Below, in pieces: positions 25,001-32,084 of a stretch of DNA of 42,741 nt (position 1 is its first letter; each line of letters starts with the position of its first letter). Location of the stretch: contig SYHW01000061.1 of NCBI GenBank assembly GCA_005799065.1, forward strand, positions 1-42,741, in the 5' to 3' direction. Source of the stretch: Bacteroidota bacterium (lineage in GTDB: Bacteria > Bacteroidota > Bacteroidia > UBA7662). The notes under the pieces are model-generated. The model was not told the DNA's origin and searched no databases. It worked only from the letters and a program-made list of their open reading frames with translations. A program made the position numbers and the translations under genes.

Positions 25001-27051
25001 GCCAATATTTGTGCAGATTTCATCATTTTGAACAGACGAAATACAGAACCTGCGTAAACCAAGTGCGCCACAGCCACATCTTGGAGGTTATTGGTGAGGT
25101 GATCACCTCCCGAATAGAGTAGGCCGCGAGATGCCGTCCAAGGAGCATGCGGGGCGGTAAATCCCTCCAATCGCATAAGATGCATGCCGTTGACACCCGT
25201 TGAACGATAACTCTGGCTGTTTATTGGTAGGGGAACTGAATGAGGCACCCAGACTTCTCGGCTGATGTAGATCAAACGATCTCCTGGGTTCAACCAGGCT
25301 GCTGAATGGGCGGTGTCGATTTGCTGCAGGATTCCATTGACACTGCCATTCGTTGCCGCCATATTTCGCGAATGTCGCGGCATACCCAGTTGTTCGAGGT
25401 AGCTCATCCATTGAAGATGGGCAACTCGGGCTGTGGTGTCATGGTGGTAGACCAGCATTTGTCTGGCTGCCGGTGACTGTAAAACATGACGAACCAGATC
25501 TTCAATCAAGTCTGTGCTTCCAGATATGTTGAAGCGTTGCGCTAAATCGATCAGGGTATACTGACTACCCAAGGGTATGTTCGCACCCCTATGGGGCGTA
25601 GAAAATGAGGTAAACAAGCTAACCCCATGACAACATCCATGATCCTCCATCTCCCTCAAAGCGGCACGCGCAATGAGTCCGCCCATGCTTATTCCCAAGC
25701 ACTCCATCGAATGTGGTAGATTTGAAAACGTCATTCGGGATTGGATTTGCTCCAGTATTGAAATGAGCGCTCGGGCATTGCTTCGTATATCGGCGCGATT
25801 CGTTTGAAAATCAACAAATACCAGATCGTAACCGTCCCGTCTGATCGAATCAAGGTAGTCGACCAGTGGAATCAGATAACGCTGCTGATCTTGACTTATT
25901 CCCGAACTGAATGTAGGCCAGTTGAAATGTCCGTAGCCAGAGCCCGCATCTCCATAAACTTCTGATGGATTTCCACGAACAATAGATTCGGCTTCGAAAC
26001 CCTCCACAACCACATAAGGTCGCCGCAACTGTCGGGCATTACCCTGCCCATATTTGATGTATGCAGTGGCTTTTCCATCAATAAAACTTGATAATGCCCC
26101 ACAAGTTGGCGTTCCGCTTTGGAGGATTTCGTCGGGATTTCCCAATCTTAGGGTAACCACCTGGATTTGTGCCATTGAGGGATGAACCAGTAGATTTTGC
26201 CCGTCTCTTCCTATAAGCCGCCCACGGATATTTTTTATTCCATCGGATGAATAGTCGATCAACATGCTTTGTCCTGAATTTACGGGCCTGAATCCGTGGC
26301 CGTCTCCAAAGTCGACCTCCAAGTCCATTTCGTTCCAATCCCCTTGCCACAACTCCGAAGGCAAATGAACGCGTACAGCTTGTCCGGGCATCCGATAAGC
26401 CACTTGCTCCGTGGCAACAAGCATAAAAAGCGCCCTTTTTACCGACCACATGGCAAGTGTCTGGGCATCATTAAACCGCCATGGCGTGGTTACAATGGCG
26501 TATGCAGATTGTGGGAGACTATCATAGAAAACTGTATCGTTCATCGGTAATGTCCCTAATCCCAATTTGTAGCGGTCGATGACAGCATCGTGGTAGACAT
26601 AAGCGCTGTCGAATGCACCGGGAGCGATCTCTCGATACGTAATGTGCATGGCAGCCAGTATGAGGTCGTGGTTTCTTTGTCGGCTGGCAGGTGGATATCC
26701 CCGGGTAGCACCATATACTACTTCTTTGACCAACTGCCGTATGGAATCGGTGCTCAATGAAAAATGAGTGCCGTAGCTGGCTGGTCGCAAGAGCCGGTGC
26801 ATATCGCAATATTTGTTGAAATCGGCCGTGTCTTGTTGGCCGTAACTGTAAGCATCCGGATCGATGCCTTGTGTGCTCCGCATCAGACTCAATGGACTTC
26901 GATCGATGAGGACCCCTTCTGGAACATAGGGCTGAAGCAGTTGGTATCGGTTTATGTGTGCCGTTTCAAAGGCAGATTGGGCCAGCATTGGCCCGGCTGT
27001 GAGGCAAAAGAAATGCCACACAGCAAATTTTATGATAGATTTGCCGTTCAT
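22045..27051 (-). CDS. Giant type IX-secreted protein: lipase-like hydrolase plus beta-helix
   Basis: This 1668-residue protein, counted from the ATG at 27051, has a signal peptide ending in MLAQ (residue 25). An N-terminal region of unclear fold contains a VDFGDGHGF segment like a PKD-type motif. A hydrolase domain at about 340-620 has the nucleophile elbow GISMGG (Ser455), preceded by a strand ending VFVDFQTN and followed by FSTPHRGA, as in lipases and PGAP1-like esterases. From about 915 to 1330 runs a right-handed beta-helix, with stretches such as GGSRLILSSGSRLVV and short-stepped repeats. After a helical stretch, the last 80 residues form a Por sorting tail (CFPNPSSGNFQI, VFDLAGRVVHQS, NPGWYTLVIRS). 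The catalytic Asp and His are not certain. The frame is open to 27135, but the ATG at 27051 sets the signal peptide correctly. The substrate is unknown; lipid ester or glycoconjugate is a guess. Confidence 0.85.
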   Translation of the reverse strand: MNGKSIIKFAVWHFFCLTAGPMLAQSAFETAHINRYQLLQPYVPEGVLIDRSPLSLMRSTQGIDPDAYSYGQQDTADFNKYCDMHRLLRPASYGTHFSLSTDSIRQLVKEVVYGATRGYPPASRQRNHDLILAAMHITYREIAPGAFDSAYVYHDAVIDRYKLGLGTLPMNDTVFYDSLPQSAYAIVTTPWRFNDAQTLAMWSVKRALFMLVATEQVAYRMPGQAVRVHLPSELWQGDWNEMDLEVDFGDGHGFRPVNSGQSMLIDYSSDGIKNIRGRLIGRDGQNLLVHPSMAQIQVVTLRLGNPDEILQSGTPTCGALSSFIDGKATAYIKYGQGNARQLRRPYVVVEGFEAESIVRGNPSEVYGDAGSGYGHFNWPTFSSGISQDQQRYLIPLVDYLDSIRRDGYDLVFVDFQTNRADIRSNARALISILEQIQSRMTFSNLPHSMECLGISMGGLIARAALREMEDHGCCHGVSLFTSFSTPHRGANIPLGSQYTLIDLAQRFNISGSTDLIEDLVRHVLQSPAARQMLVYHHDTTARVAHLQWMSYLEQLGMPRHSRNMAATNGSVNGILQQIDTAHSAAWLNPGDRLIYISREVWVPHSVPLPINSQSYRSTGVNGMHLMRLEGFTAPHAPWTASRGLLYSGGDHLTNNLQDVAVAHLVYAGSVFRLFKMMKSAQILAAQQPTQGPIIMSVALLRSITYSVMQSRVLQQLIAHNIQVNQSAVVARYANRPMDGLDYAAGDFTYAVDMNKSGFFSRREQIMQHGFVSTYSSLNIPGNPFPPVGLHVAPPVEPYSGFEGYISLMGASDIDDRNSHHAYLHPFLMRQLRVNQLCHRNGSLVLRPSRSLDSAVNYGIHQRHNRLTHTLNRDLRIWPGQISGMGHLGINRWQPLNFAHSCADSLRGQYPLPNSNLICAVDGSCMESNIVVANGGQITLGDELQGIQQTAQWSFRGGSRLILSSGSRLVVNHGSRLIIEKDGVLEVHAGAEIFLVGDSSVIEIKGRVVLGDGARFGFQGNGHIVINHDSGGWAGGAAWTFGRNSGIHLQGNRLGHLRARLLSNWDVTQSDAYFTLEHGGIRLEGNTRLHLMGPTRIIQSSLSGDTSRLHRGLWLHGQPHIQISGCLFENGERAITSVQIGFVNGIRISNSQFYNNHTAIETHGKSVQITACVARNNHTFWRGYDIEGTSIVQNSSISVGYHGLHVMGQHGALLSISETRIDSHHTGVMAFGSLHLTAGCASFRYNQTGIYAGNTHLALSNDVRNDLRFNQRAIYLEEPDWVELRGGGNNFSGSQIYVQGMLSGRAIHCLNSLGSSVYGMEVAGNHMPTAQIQQNWQLVDWDGNPIQPLGIGTFTGTGLCPGRQLPHPLAGQITPLRSNRMLTLGGRSVPLKTEALALAALLVQPNPSVNDRMNMLSRFNDLFLSTRIQSSPWNEVDRTILTLLLDAMIQCTSDGLMQWVDLGLDRRSEYVPINWILQEIDYRLFNPNMGWSVEFGRLELRKAQLMRTAARAADALNVLMILQNLQQDEWLESARLHWTCSIELESALSSGQITLDDFIRDRQTCLGLSGTLRRNHSEWGTLRKLDIEKGHYACFPNPSSGNFQIHRSQSHYQAEVHVFDLAGRVVHQSVWPAAHSVLQINREALNPGWYTLVIRSNYGSKATLKLSIE

Positions 27052-27061
27052 GATGTTTGGA

Positions 27062-27137
27062 TTTTGGGTGAAACAGAGATCCAGGGTCATGGCAGCCCCA
27101 CCTCCATGGGGCTGTTTTGTAAGCGTGTCACCCAAAA
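27062..27137 (-). promoter_or_regulatory. Nested inverted repeats in the leader of the lipase-like gene
   Basis: TTTTGGGTGA (27062-27071) pairs with TCACCCAAAA (27128-27137), a perfect 10-bp match. Inside lies a 7-bp hairpin, CAGCCCC (27093-27099) with GGGGCTG (27108-27114). The outer stem ends 10 nt before the start codon at 27051, close enough to affect ribosome access. The rest of the spacer (27138-27344) shows no clear gene, and no promoter that I could place with confidence. Confidence 0.45.
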
Positions 27138-27344
27138 AAAGCCTTCTGCCTCAACTAATGGGTGATGGGTCAAGTTTCCGAGGCTACACAGAGAATCGCT
27201 CAGGCAAAACGCCGGTATTTGGTTCTTTTTACTTCAAATAAAATGAAACCGCGGTGTAGGCTCGTAGGTCGTCCCCGGAAACCGTTGACCTTTGGGTGGC
27301 GTTGCGACATCGAGCACAAGTCGGCCACTCGTTCAAAGCAAGAA

Positions 27345-27785
27345 TTAGGGTGTATGCACAAACAGAATAAGATTTTGCTTTCGTTTGTGGTTGAGGGAGG
27401 CCCCCACCAGTGTGCCGACGTATCCCGGTGGTAGGGAGTCGATCAAGAGGGTATAGTATTCTGGGGGTTGTGGCAATTCGAGTCGAATTTGGGCTGTGCC
27501 AGTAGAATCATTGTAAAAATGTGACCAGCATACTGACCTATCGAATGGCGATAGTCCACCAACTCGGTAAACCCCAATCCTCATGATCTGTTTGGTTCTA
27601 ACAAATCTGGCTTGTTCCATAATCATGGCGTTCAATACGACCCTATACGGTGGACCGTCTCTACTGCATCCAATCAGTATATAGGGCAGTAAGAGAAAAG
27701 CGATGAACTTTAAGGGGTTGTTTATGGATAATAACGTCTGAACGGTTGAGGTTGAATGGGCAGGTGCTTGGGGTTGAGCCCCCAT
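27345..27785 (-). CDS. Putative small lipoprotein of unknown function
   Basis: This is an open frame of 146 residues from the ATG at 27785. It has a hydrophobic segment LKFIAFLLLPYILIGC that ends in a good lipobox (Leu-Ile-Gly-Cys, Cys40), followed by about 105 residues that look folded, including IRLELPQPPEYYTLLIDSLPPGYVG. No family is recognised. The region before the hydrophobic segment is unusually long for a lipoprotein, so the start may be wrong; an ATG at 27809 and a GTG at 27827 are also in frame. The promoter at 27825-27857 puts the transcript start near 27817 and so rules out the 27827 start. It precedes the giant lipase-like gene on the same strand. Confidence 0.5.
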   Translation of the reverse strand: MGAQPQAPAHSTSTVQTLLSINNPLKFIAFLLLPYILIGCSRDGPPYRVVLNAMIMEQARFVRTKQIMRIGVYRVGGLSPFDRSVCWSHFYNDSTGTAQIRLELPQPPEYYTLLIDSLPPGYVGTLVGASLNHKRKQNLILFVHTP

Positions 27786-27824
27786 GTCTAAGGAGTTGAA
27801 GACGGCCATAAACGGAACTTTTAC

Positions 27825-27857
27825 CAAAATTAAGGTTCCCGTTACCCTTCCCCCAAA
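27825..27857 (-). promoter_or_regulatory. Candidate promoter of the small lipoprotein gene
   Basis: The minus strand reads TTTG (27857-27854), then 21 nt, then TAATTTTG (27832-27825), an exact -7 match with slightly long spacing. It implies transcription starting near 27817, upstream of the ATG chosen for the lipoprotein gene. Confidence 0.5.
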
Positions 27858-27927
27858 TTGAATTGATCAATTAAACAAAACACAGAAAAAAACGATCTGA
27901 ACACAAAAAAAAAATATAATACTATTC

Positions 27928-27957
27928 TTGCATATGGTATGCATGCATACTATATTG
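27928..27957 (+). promoter_or_regulatory. Promoter and embedded palindromic operator of the MarR-fad operon
   Basis: A TTG (27928-27930) and a TATATTG element (27951-27957, one base short of TAnnTTTG) are 20 nt apart. Between them lies GTATGCATGCATAC (27937-27950), a perfect 14-bp palindrome, flanked by roughly matching TGCATAT and ATATTGCA arms. A dimeric regulator bound here would block RNA polymerase. The MarR protein encoded 29 bp downstream is the obvious candidate. Confidence 0.65.
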
Positions 27958-27985
27958 CAGACTTATTTCTTTACTCTGAAAACGC

Positions 27986-28447
27986 ATGTATAAACCCCGC
28001 AAGACTGTTTGTTCAGTAGCCCGGCTGGCCTGGATGAATATTTCAAGAATGTACAACAGCGAAGCCCAGGCCTATGATTTGAGTACTTCCGCCGCCTTTT
28101 TATTGCTGCATTTGGGAGAGGAAGGTGCTCAGGTGGGTCAACTCGCTGGATTATTGGGCATGGAAGCCTCGAGCATGACCAGGATTCTGCGCAGTATTGA
28201 AAAAAGAGGGTGGATCGTGCGCAGCAGACAAAATGAGCAAGACCGAAGAGAAGTGAAGTTGGTGCTTACCCGGGAAGGTCAAGCAGCGCGCCAAATCGCT
28301 CGGGATTATGTGCGTAAGTTTAATCGCCAGGTTCAGGAGCTGGTTTCGGATCAAGATCTACAGGCTTTTTACAGGGTTAGTGATGCCATTCATCGGGTTG
28401 TGCAGCAGACTTTGGTTCCCGAGCCCATTCCCCAAACACAATTTTGA
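27986..28447 (+). CDS. MarR-family transcriptional regulator of the fatty-acid genes
   Basis: This 153-residue protein is a winged-helix regulator of the MarR family. The core runs from about residue 35 to 105: FLLLHLGEEGAQVGQLAGLLGMEASSMTRILRSIEKRG carries the recognition helix, and RSRQNEQDRREVKLVLTREG forms the wing with the conserved DRR motif. Flanking helices would make the dimer interface. It is the first gene of a plus-strand unit with three beta-oxidation genes and lies just downstream of a palindrome placed between the promoter elements. The likely picture is autoregulation and repression of the operon, relieved by a fatty acid or acyl-CoA. The ligand is inference from context; no ligand-specific residue can be named. 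Confidence 0.93.
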   Translation: MYKPRKTVCSVARLAWMNISRMYNSEAQAYDLSTSAAFLLLHLGEEGAQVGQLAGLLGMEASSMTRILRSIEKRGWIVRSRQNEQDRREVKLVLTREGQAARQIARDYVRKFNRQVQELVSDQDLQAFYRVSDAIHRVVQQTLVPEPIPQTQF

Positions 28448-28461
28448 AACCGGGTCATGTC

Positions 28462-30861
28462 ATGAAATACACCATTAACCACGCAACAGTGCTCGGGTCG
28501 GGCATAATGGGTTCACGAATCGCCTGTCACCTCGCGGGTGTTGGAATTCCTGTTCTTTTACTGGATCGTGTTTTTGAGGCTCCACAGAATACTTCTGAAC
28601 AAGAAGCCGCCAAGAGCAACCCAGCAATCCGAAACCGAATTGTTGATGAGTCGCTTCAAAATGCCATTAAAAGCAACCCATCCCCCTTGTATCACCCATC
28701 GTTCGCGAAACGAATTCAAACGGGCAATTTCGAAGATGATCTAAACCAAATCAGCCAGAGCGATTGGATTATTGAAGTGATTGTTGAGCAACTGCCGGCC
28801 AAACAGCAGTTGTTCGAAAAAATCGAAGTCCACAGGAAAGCCGGGAGCATCATTTCCTCGAATACCTCCGGCATTCCCATTCAATTAATGAATGCCGGGA
28901 GAACGGAAGATTTTCGACGCCATTTCTGTGGTACCCATTTTTTCAATCCGCCACGTTATCTGAAGTTGTTGGAAATTATTCCGGGTCCGGATACCGAGCC
29001 CTGGGTGCTTGATTTCATGATGGATTTTGGCTCTCGAATACTCGGTAAAACAACTGTTCTGGCCCGAGATACTCCGGCATTCATTGCCAACCGCATGGGG
29101 GTTTTTGGGATCATGGCCTTGCTCAATACACTGGAGCGGACCGGTCTCAACATCACGGCGGTCGACCAATTAACCGGCCCTTTGGCCGGTCGACCCAAGT
29201 CGGCCACTTTTCGAACGTGTGATGTGGTGGGTATCGATACCCTCGCTCGGGTGGCCAAGGGTGTAGCAGAGCATTGCAAGGATGACCCCGATCGTCATCT
29301 TTTCGCCTTCCCGACCTTTTTGGATTACATGCTCGAACGACAGTGGTTGGGCGATAAAACGGGACAGGGATTTTATAAAAAAACGCGCACTGCCGAGGGT
29401 GGGAAGAAAATTCTAGCCTTAAACCTTCAAACACTCGAATACGAGGAGCAGACCAAAACCAAGTTCCCCTTGTTGGATCCTATCCGACAGGAAGAAAACT
29501 TGAGTAAGCGCCTCCCTATGCTGGTGCAAATGCCCGATCAGGCAGGCGAATTCTACCGCATCAATTTGTCGCATATGTTTCGCTATGCTTCACTCCATGC
29601 CATGGAGGTTGCGGGCGAATTGTACCGAATTGATGACGCTATGGTGGCTGGATTTGGGTGGCAATTGGGTCCATTTGCAAGTTGGGATGCCGTTGGTGTT
29701 CGTCAAATGAGCCAATTGATGAAGCTTTATGGAATACCGCCTGCACCCTGGGTTGATGACATGCTGGCCAAGGGTAACGAGCATTTTTACCGCGCTACAT
29801 CTGACGGCAAGGAAGTCTATCAACCCTCTGTGGGTTCGTATATCCCTGTTCCGGGTAGTCGGGGTATTGTTCGTCTGGAGTACATAAGGAGTACGAATAC
29901 GGTTTGGAAAAATGCTGGATGCAGTGTAATCGACATAGGTGAGGGCATACTGAACCTGGAGTTCCATACCAAAATGAATGCGCTGGGCAGTGAGATTATC
30001 GCCGGTTTCCACCAGGCCGTGAACCGGGCCGAACAGGATTTTAGGGGGTTGGTGATCGGCAACGAAGGAGAAGTTTTCTCAGCAGGAGCCAATTTGGGCA
30101 TGGTCTTTATGTTGGCGGTAGAGCAAGAATTTGAGGAATTGGATATGGCGATTCGGGCATTTCAGCAATTCACCATGCGCGCTCGATACAGCTCCATCCC
30201 AGTGGTTGTGGCCCCTCGTGGGCTTACCCTAGGGGGTGGATGTGAATTAACGCTGCATGCGGATGCTGTTCAGGCGGCAGCTGAAACCTATATTGGTTTG
30301 GTAGAATTGGGCGTAGGTGTCATACCCGGTGGAGGAGGAACCAAGGAAATGGCATTAAGAATTTCCGATCGATTGCAATCCGGTGAGGTTCCTTATGCAC
30401 CCCTTCAAAAAGCGTTCATGAACATAGCTACAGCCAAAGTTGCGACATCGGCCTATGAGGCCTTCGACCTCGACTACCTCCGCAGGGGTGACCGGATATC
30501 GGTTAATGAACGAACGCACCTCACAGAAGCCCGACAATTGGCCATAGACCTGGCGGAGGCCGGCTACCGCAGACCCGAGCCAAGGAAAGATATCATTGTT
30601 CAGGGTAGAGGCGGCATGGCCCTGTTCATGGCTGGGATCAATGGGATGCGCATGGGTAATTATATTTCCGATCATGACCGTAAGGTCGCCACTAAATTGG
30701 CCTACGTGCTGTGCGGTGGAGATTTATCGCAACCTCAAGCTGTTTCGGAGCAGTATTTGCTCGATCTAGAACGCGAAGCCTTCCTTTCGCTTTTGGGGGA
30801 GAAAAAGACCTTAGAGCGGATTCAATCGGTACTCAAAACGGGTAAACCGCTTCGAAACTAA
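28462..30861 (+). CDS. fadN: Bifunctional 3-hydroxyacyl-CoA dehydrogenase/enoyl-CoA hydratase (FadN-like)
   Basis: This 799-residue enzyme carries out the hydration and second oxidation steps of fatty-acid beta-oxidation. The dehydrogenase comes first: the GSGIMG Rossmann loop at 12-17, and THFFNPPRYLKLLEIIPG with catalytic His159 and Glu171. The crotonase domain lies in the C-terminal half. It has FSAGANLGMV, then GGGCEL and VELGVGVIPGGGG, which supply both catalytic Glu residues. This domain order matches FadN of Bacillus and is the reverse of FadB/FadJ. The ATG at 28462 is preferred over a TTG at 28444 that would overlap the MarR gene. The fadA-like gene follows after 30 bp. Confidence 0.93.
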   Translation: MKYTINHATVLGSGIMGSRIACHLAGVGIPVLLLDRVFEAPQNTSEQEAAKSNPAIRNRIVDESLQNAIKSNPSPLYHPSFAKRIQTGNFEDDLNQISQSDWIIEVIVEQLPAKQQLFEKIEVHRKAGSIISSNTSGIPIQLMNAGRTEDFRRHFCGTHFFNPPRYLKLLEIIPGPDTEPWVLDFMMDFGSRILGKTTVLARDTPAFIANRMGVFGIMALLNTLERTGLNITAVDQLTGPLAGRPKSATFRTCDVVGIDTLARVAKGVAEHCKDDPDRHLFAFPTFLDYMLERQWLGDKTGQGFYKKTRTAEGGKKILALNLQTLEYEEQTKTKFPLLDPIRQEENLSKRLPMLVQMPDQAGEFYRINLSHMFRYASLHAMEVAGELYRIDDAMVAGFGWQLGPFASWDAVGVRQMSQLMKLYGIPPAPWVDDMLAKGNEHFYRATSDGKEVYQPSVGSYIPVPGSRGIVRLEYIRSTNTVWKNAGCSVIDIGEGILNLEFHTKMNALGSEIIAGFHQAVNRAEQDFRGLVIGNEGEVFSAGANLGMVFMLAVEQEFEELDMAIRAFQQFTMRARYSSIPVVVAPRGLTLGGGCELTLHADAVQAAAETYIGLVELGVGVIPGGGGTKEMALRISDRLQSGEVPYAPLQKAFMNIATAKVATSAYEAFDLDYLRRGDRISVNERTHLTEARQLAIDLAEAGYRRPEPRKDIIVQGRGGMALFMAGINGMRMGNYISDHDRKVATKLAYVLCGGDLSQPQAVSEQYLLDLEREAFLSLLGEKKTLERIQSVLKTGKPLRN

Positions 30862-30891
30862 CCGCATCGTAACTAACTGCCTAGAAACCAA

Positions 30892-32073
30892 ATGTCTATG
30901 AATGCATTTATAGTATCCGGATTCCGATCCGCTGTTGGCAAGGCCAATAAAGGAGGATTTAGATTTATGCGACCGGATGACCTCGCATCTCGGGTAATCA
31001 AGCATCTCCTCGCTGAAATGCCGGAGCTCGACCCCGCACGGGTCGATGATCTTATTGTTGGCAATGCCGTACCGGAGGCTGAGCAAGGCATGCAGATGGG
31101 TCGAATGATCGCTTTGCTCTCCCTGCCCCGTGAAGTGCCGGGCATGATCATCAACCGTTATTGTGGATCTGGATTAGAAGCGATTGCTATTGCTTCGGCA
31201 CGCATACAGGCTGGTCAAGCAGACTGCATCATCGCAGGGGGGACCGAATCGATGAGCCTGGTGCCTGTGATGGGGTGGAAAACAGCGTTAAACTACGATA
31301 TCGCCTCTTCTCATGCCGATTACTACACCAGTATGGGGCTGACGGCGGAGGAGGTTGCGCGTGAATATGGAATCGGCCGCGATGAACAAGATCAATTTGC
31401 TTTGGAATCGCATCGCAAAGCCATTGATGCCATTCAATCTGGGCGGTTTCAAGCGGAAATTGTGCCCATTGAGGTTGAGGAGGTCTATGTCGACGAGGGC
31501 GGTAGAAAAAATCGACGCAGTTGGATGGTGGATACCGATGAAGGCCCTCGTAGGGATACCACGGCCGAAGCTTTGGCTCGCCTGAAACCTGCATTTGCAC
31601 AGGGTGGAACTGTGACGGCTGGAAATTCATCGCAAACCTCGGATGGTGCGGCTTTTGTGGTGCTCATGTCGGAGCGCATGGTCAATGAGCTGAAGCGCGA
31701 ACCAATCGCCCGATTAATGGCCTATGCTACTCGGGGTGTTGAACCCCGATTGATGGGTATGGGGCCCGTGGCTGCCATTCCTCTCGCGCTCAAACAAGCA
31801 GGTTTGCGTCAGCAGGATATCGAGCAAATTGAGCTAAATGAGGCGTTTGCAGCCCAGGCTTTGGGTGTAATCCGAACACTGGACCTCGATCAAAGCCGCA
31901 TCAATCTGAATGGTGGGGCCATTGCACTTGGGCACCCATTGGGATGTTCCGGCGCTAAATTGAGCATACAATTATTGAATGAAATGCGGCGGCGCAACCA
32001 ACGCTACGGGCTCGTGAGCGCCTGTGTAGGCGGCGGACAAGGCGTGGCTGGCGTATTTGAGCGATTATCATAA
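30892..32073 (+). CDS. fadA: Acetyl-CoA acyltransferase (3-ketoacyl-CoA thiolase)
   Basis: This thiolase performs the final cleavage step of beta-oxidation, releasing acetyl-CoA. The acylated Cys91 sits in NRYCGSGLEAI. The NEAFAAQ motif, His348 in GGAIALGHPLGCSGA, and Cys378 in SACVGGGQG complete the usual active site. The length of 393 residues is standard. It lies between the fadN-like and acyl-CoA dehydrogenase genes, with gaps of 30 and 11 bp, which indicates one transcript. The order fadN-fadA-fadE matches the Bacillus operon, except that the regulator here is MarR-type. Confidence 0.95.
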   Translation: MSMNAFIVSGFRSAVGKANKGGFRFMRPDDLASRVIKHLLAEMPELDPARVDDLIVGNAVPEAEQGMQMGRMIALLSLPREVPGMIINRYCGSGLEAIAIASARIQAGQADCIIAGGTESMSLVPVMGWKTALNYDIASSHADYYTSMGLTAEEVAREYGIGRDEQDQFALESHRKAIDAIQSGRFQAEIVPIEVEEVYVDEGGRKNRRSWMVDTDEGPRRDTTAEALARLKPAFAQGGTVTAGNSSQTSDGAAFVVLMSERMVNELKREPIARLMAYATRGVEPRLMGMGPVAAIPLALKQAGLRQQDIEQIELNEAFAAQALGVIRTLDLDQSRINLNGGAIALGHPLGCSGAKLSIQLLNEMRRRNQRYGLVSACVGGGQGVAGVFERLS

Positions 32074-32084
32074 ACCTTTATACC

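Noticed and set aside
25103-25411. Short minus-strand frame within the lipase-like gene
   Set aside because: It is an alternative frame of a gene with clear signal peptide, hydrolase and sorting-tail features, and has no domain of its own.
27093-27120. Plus-strand terminator (GC-rich stem followed by TTTTGT)
   Set aside because: It has the right shape, but no plus-strand gene ends before it; it is better seen as part of the minus-strand leader structure.
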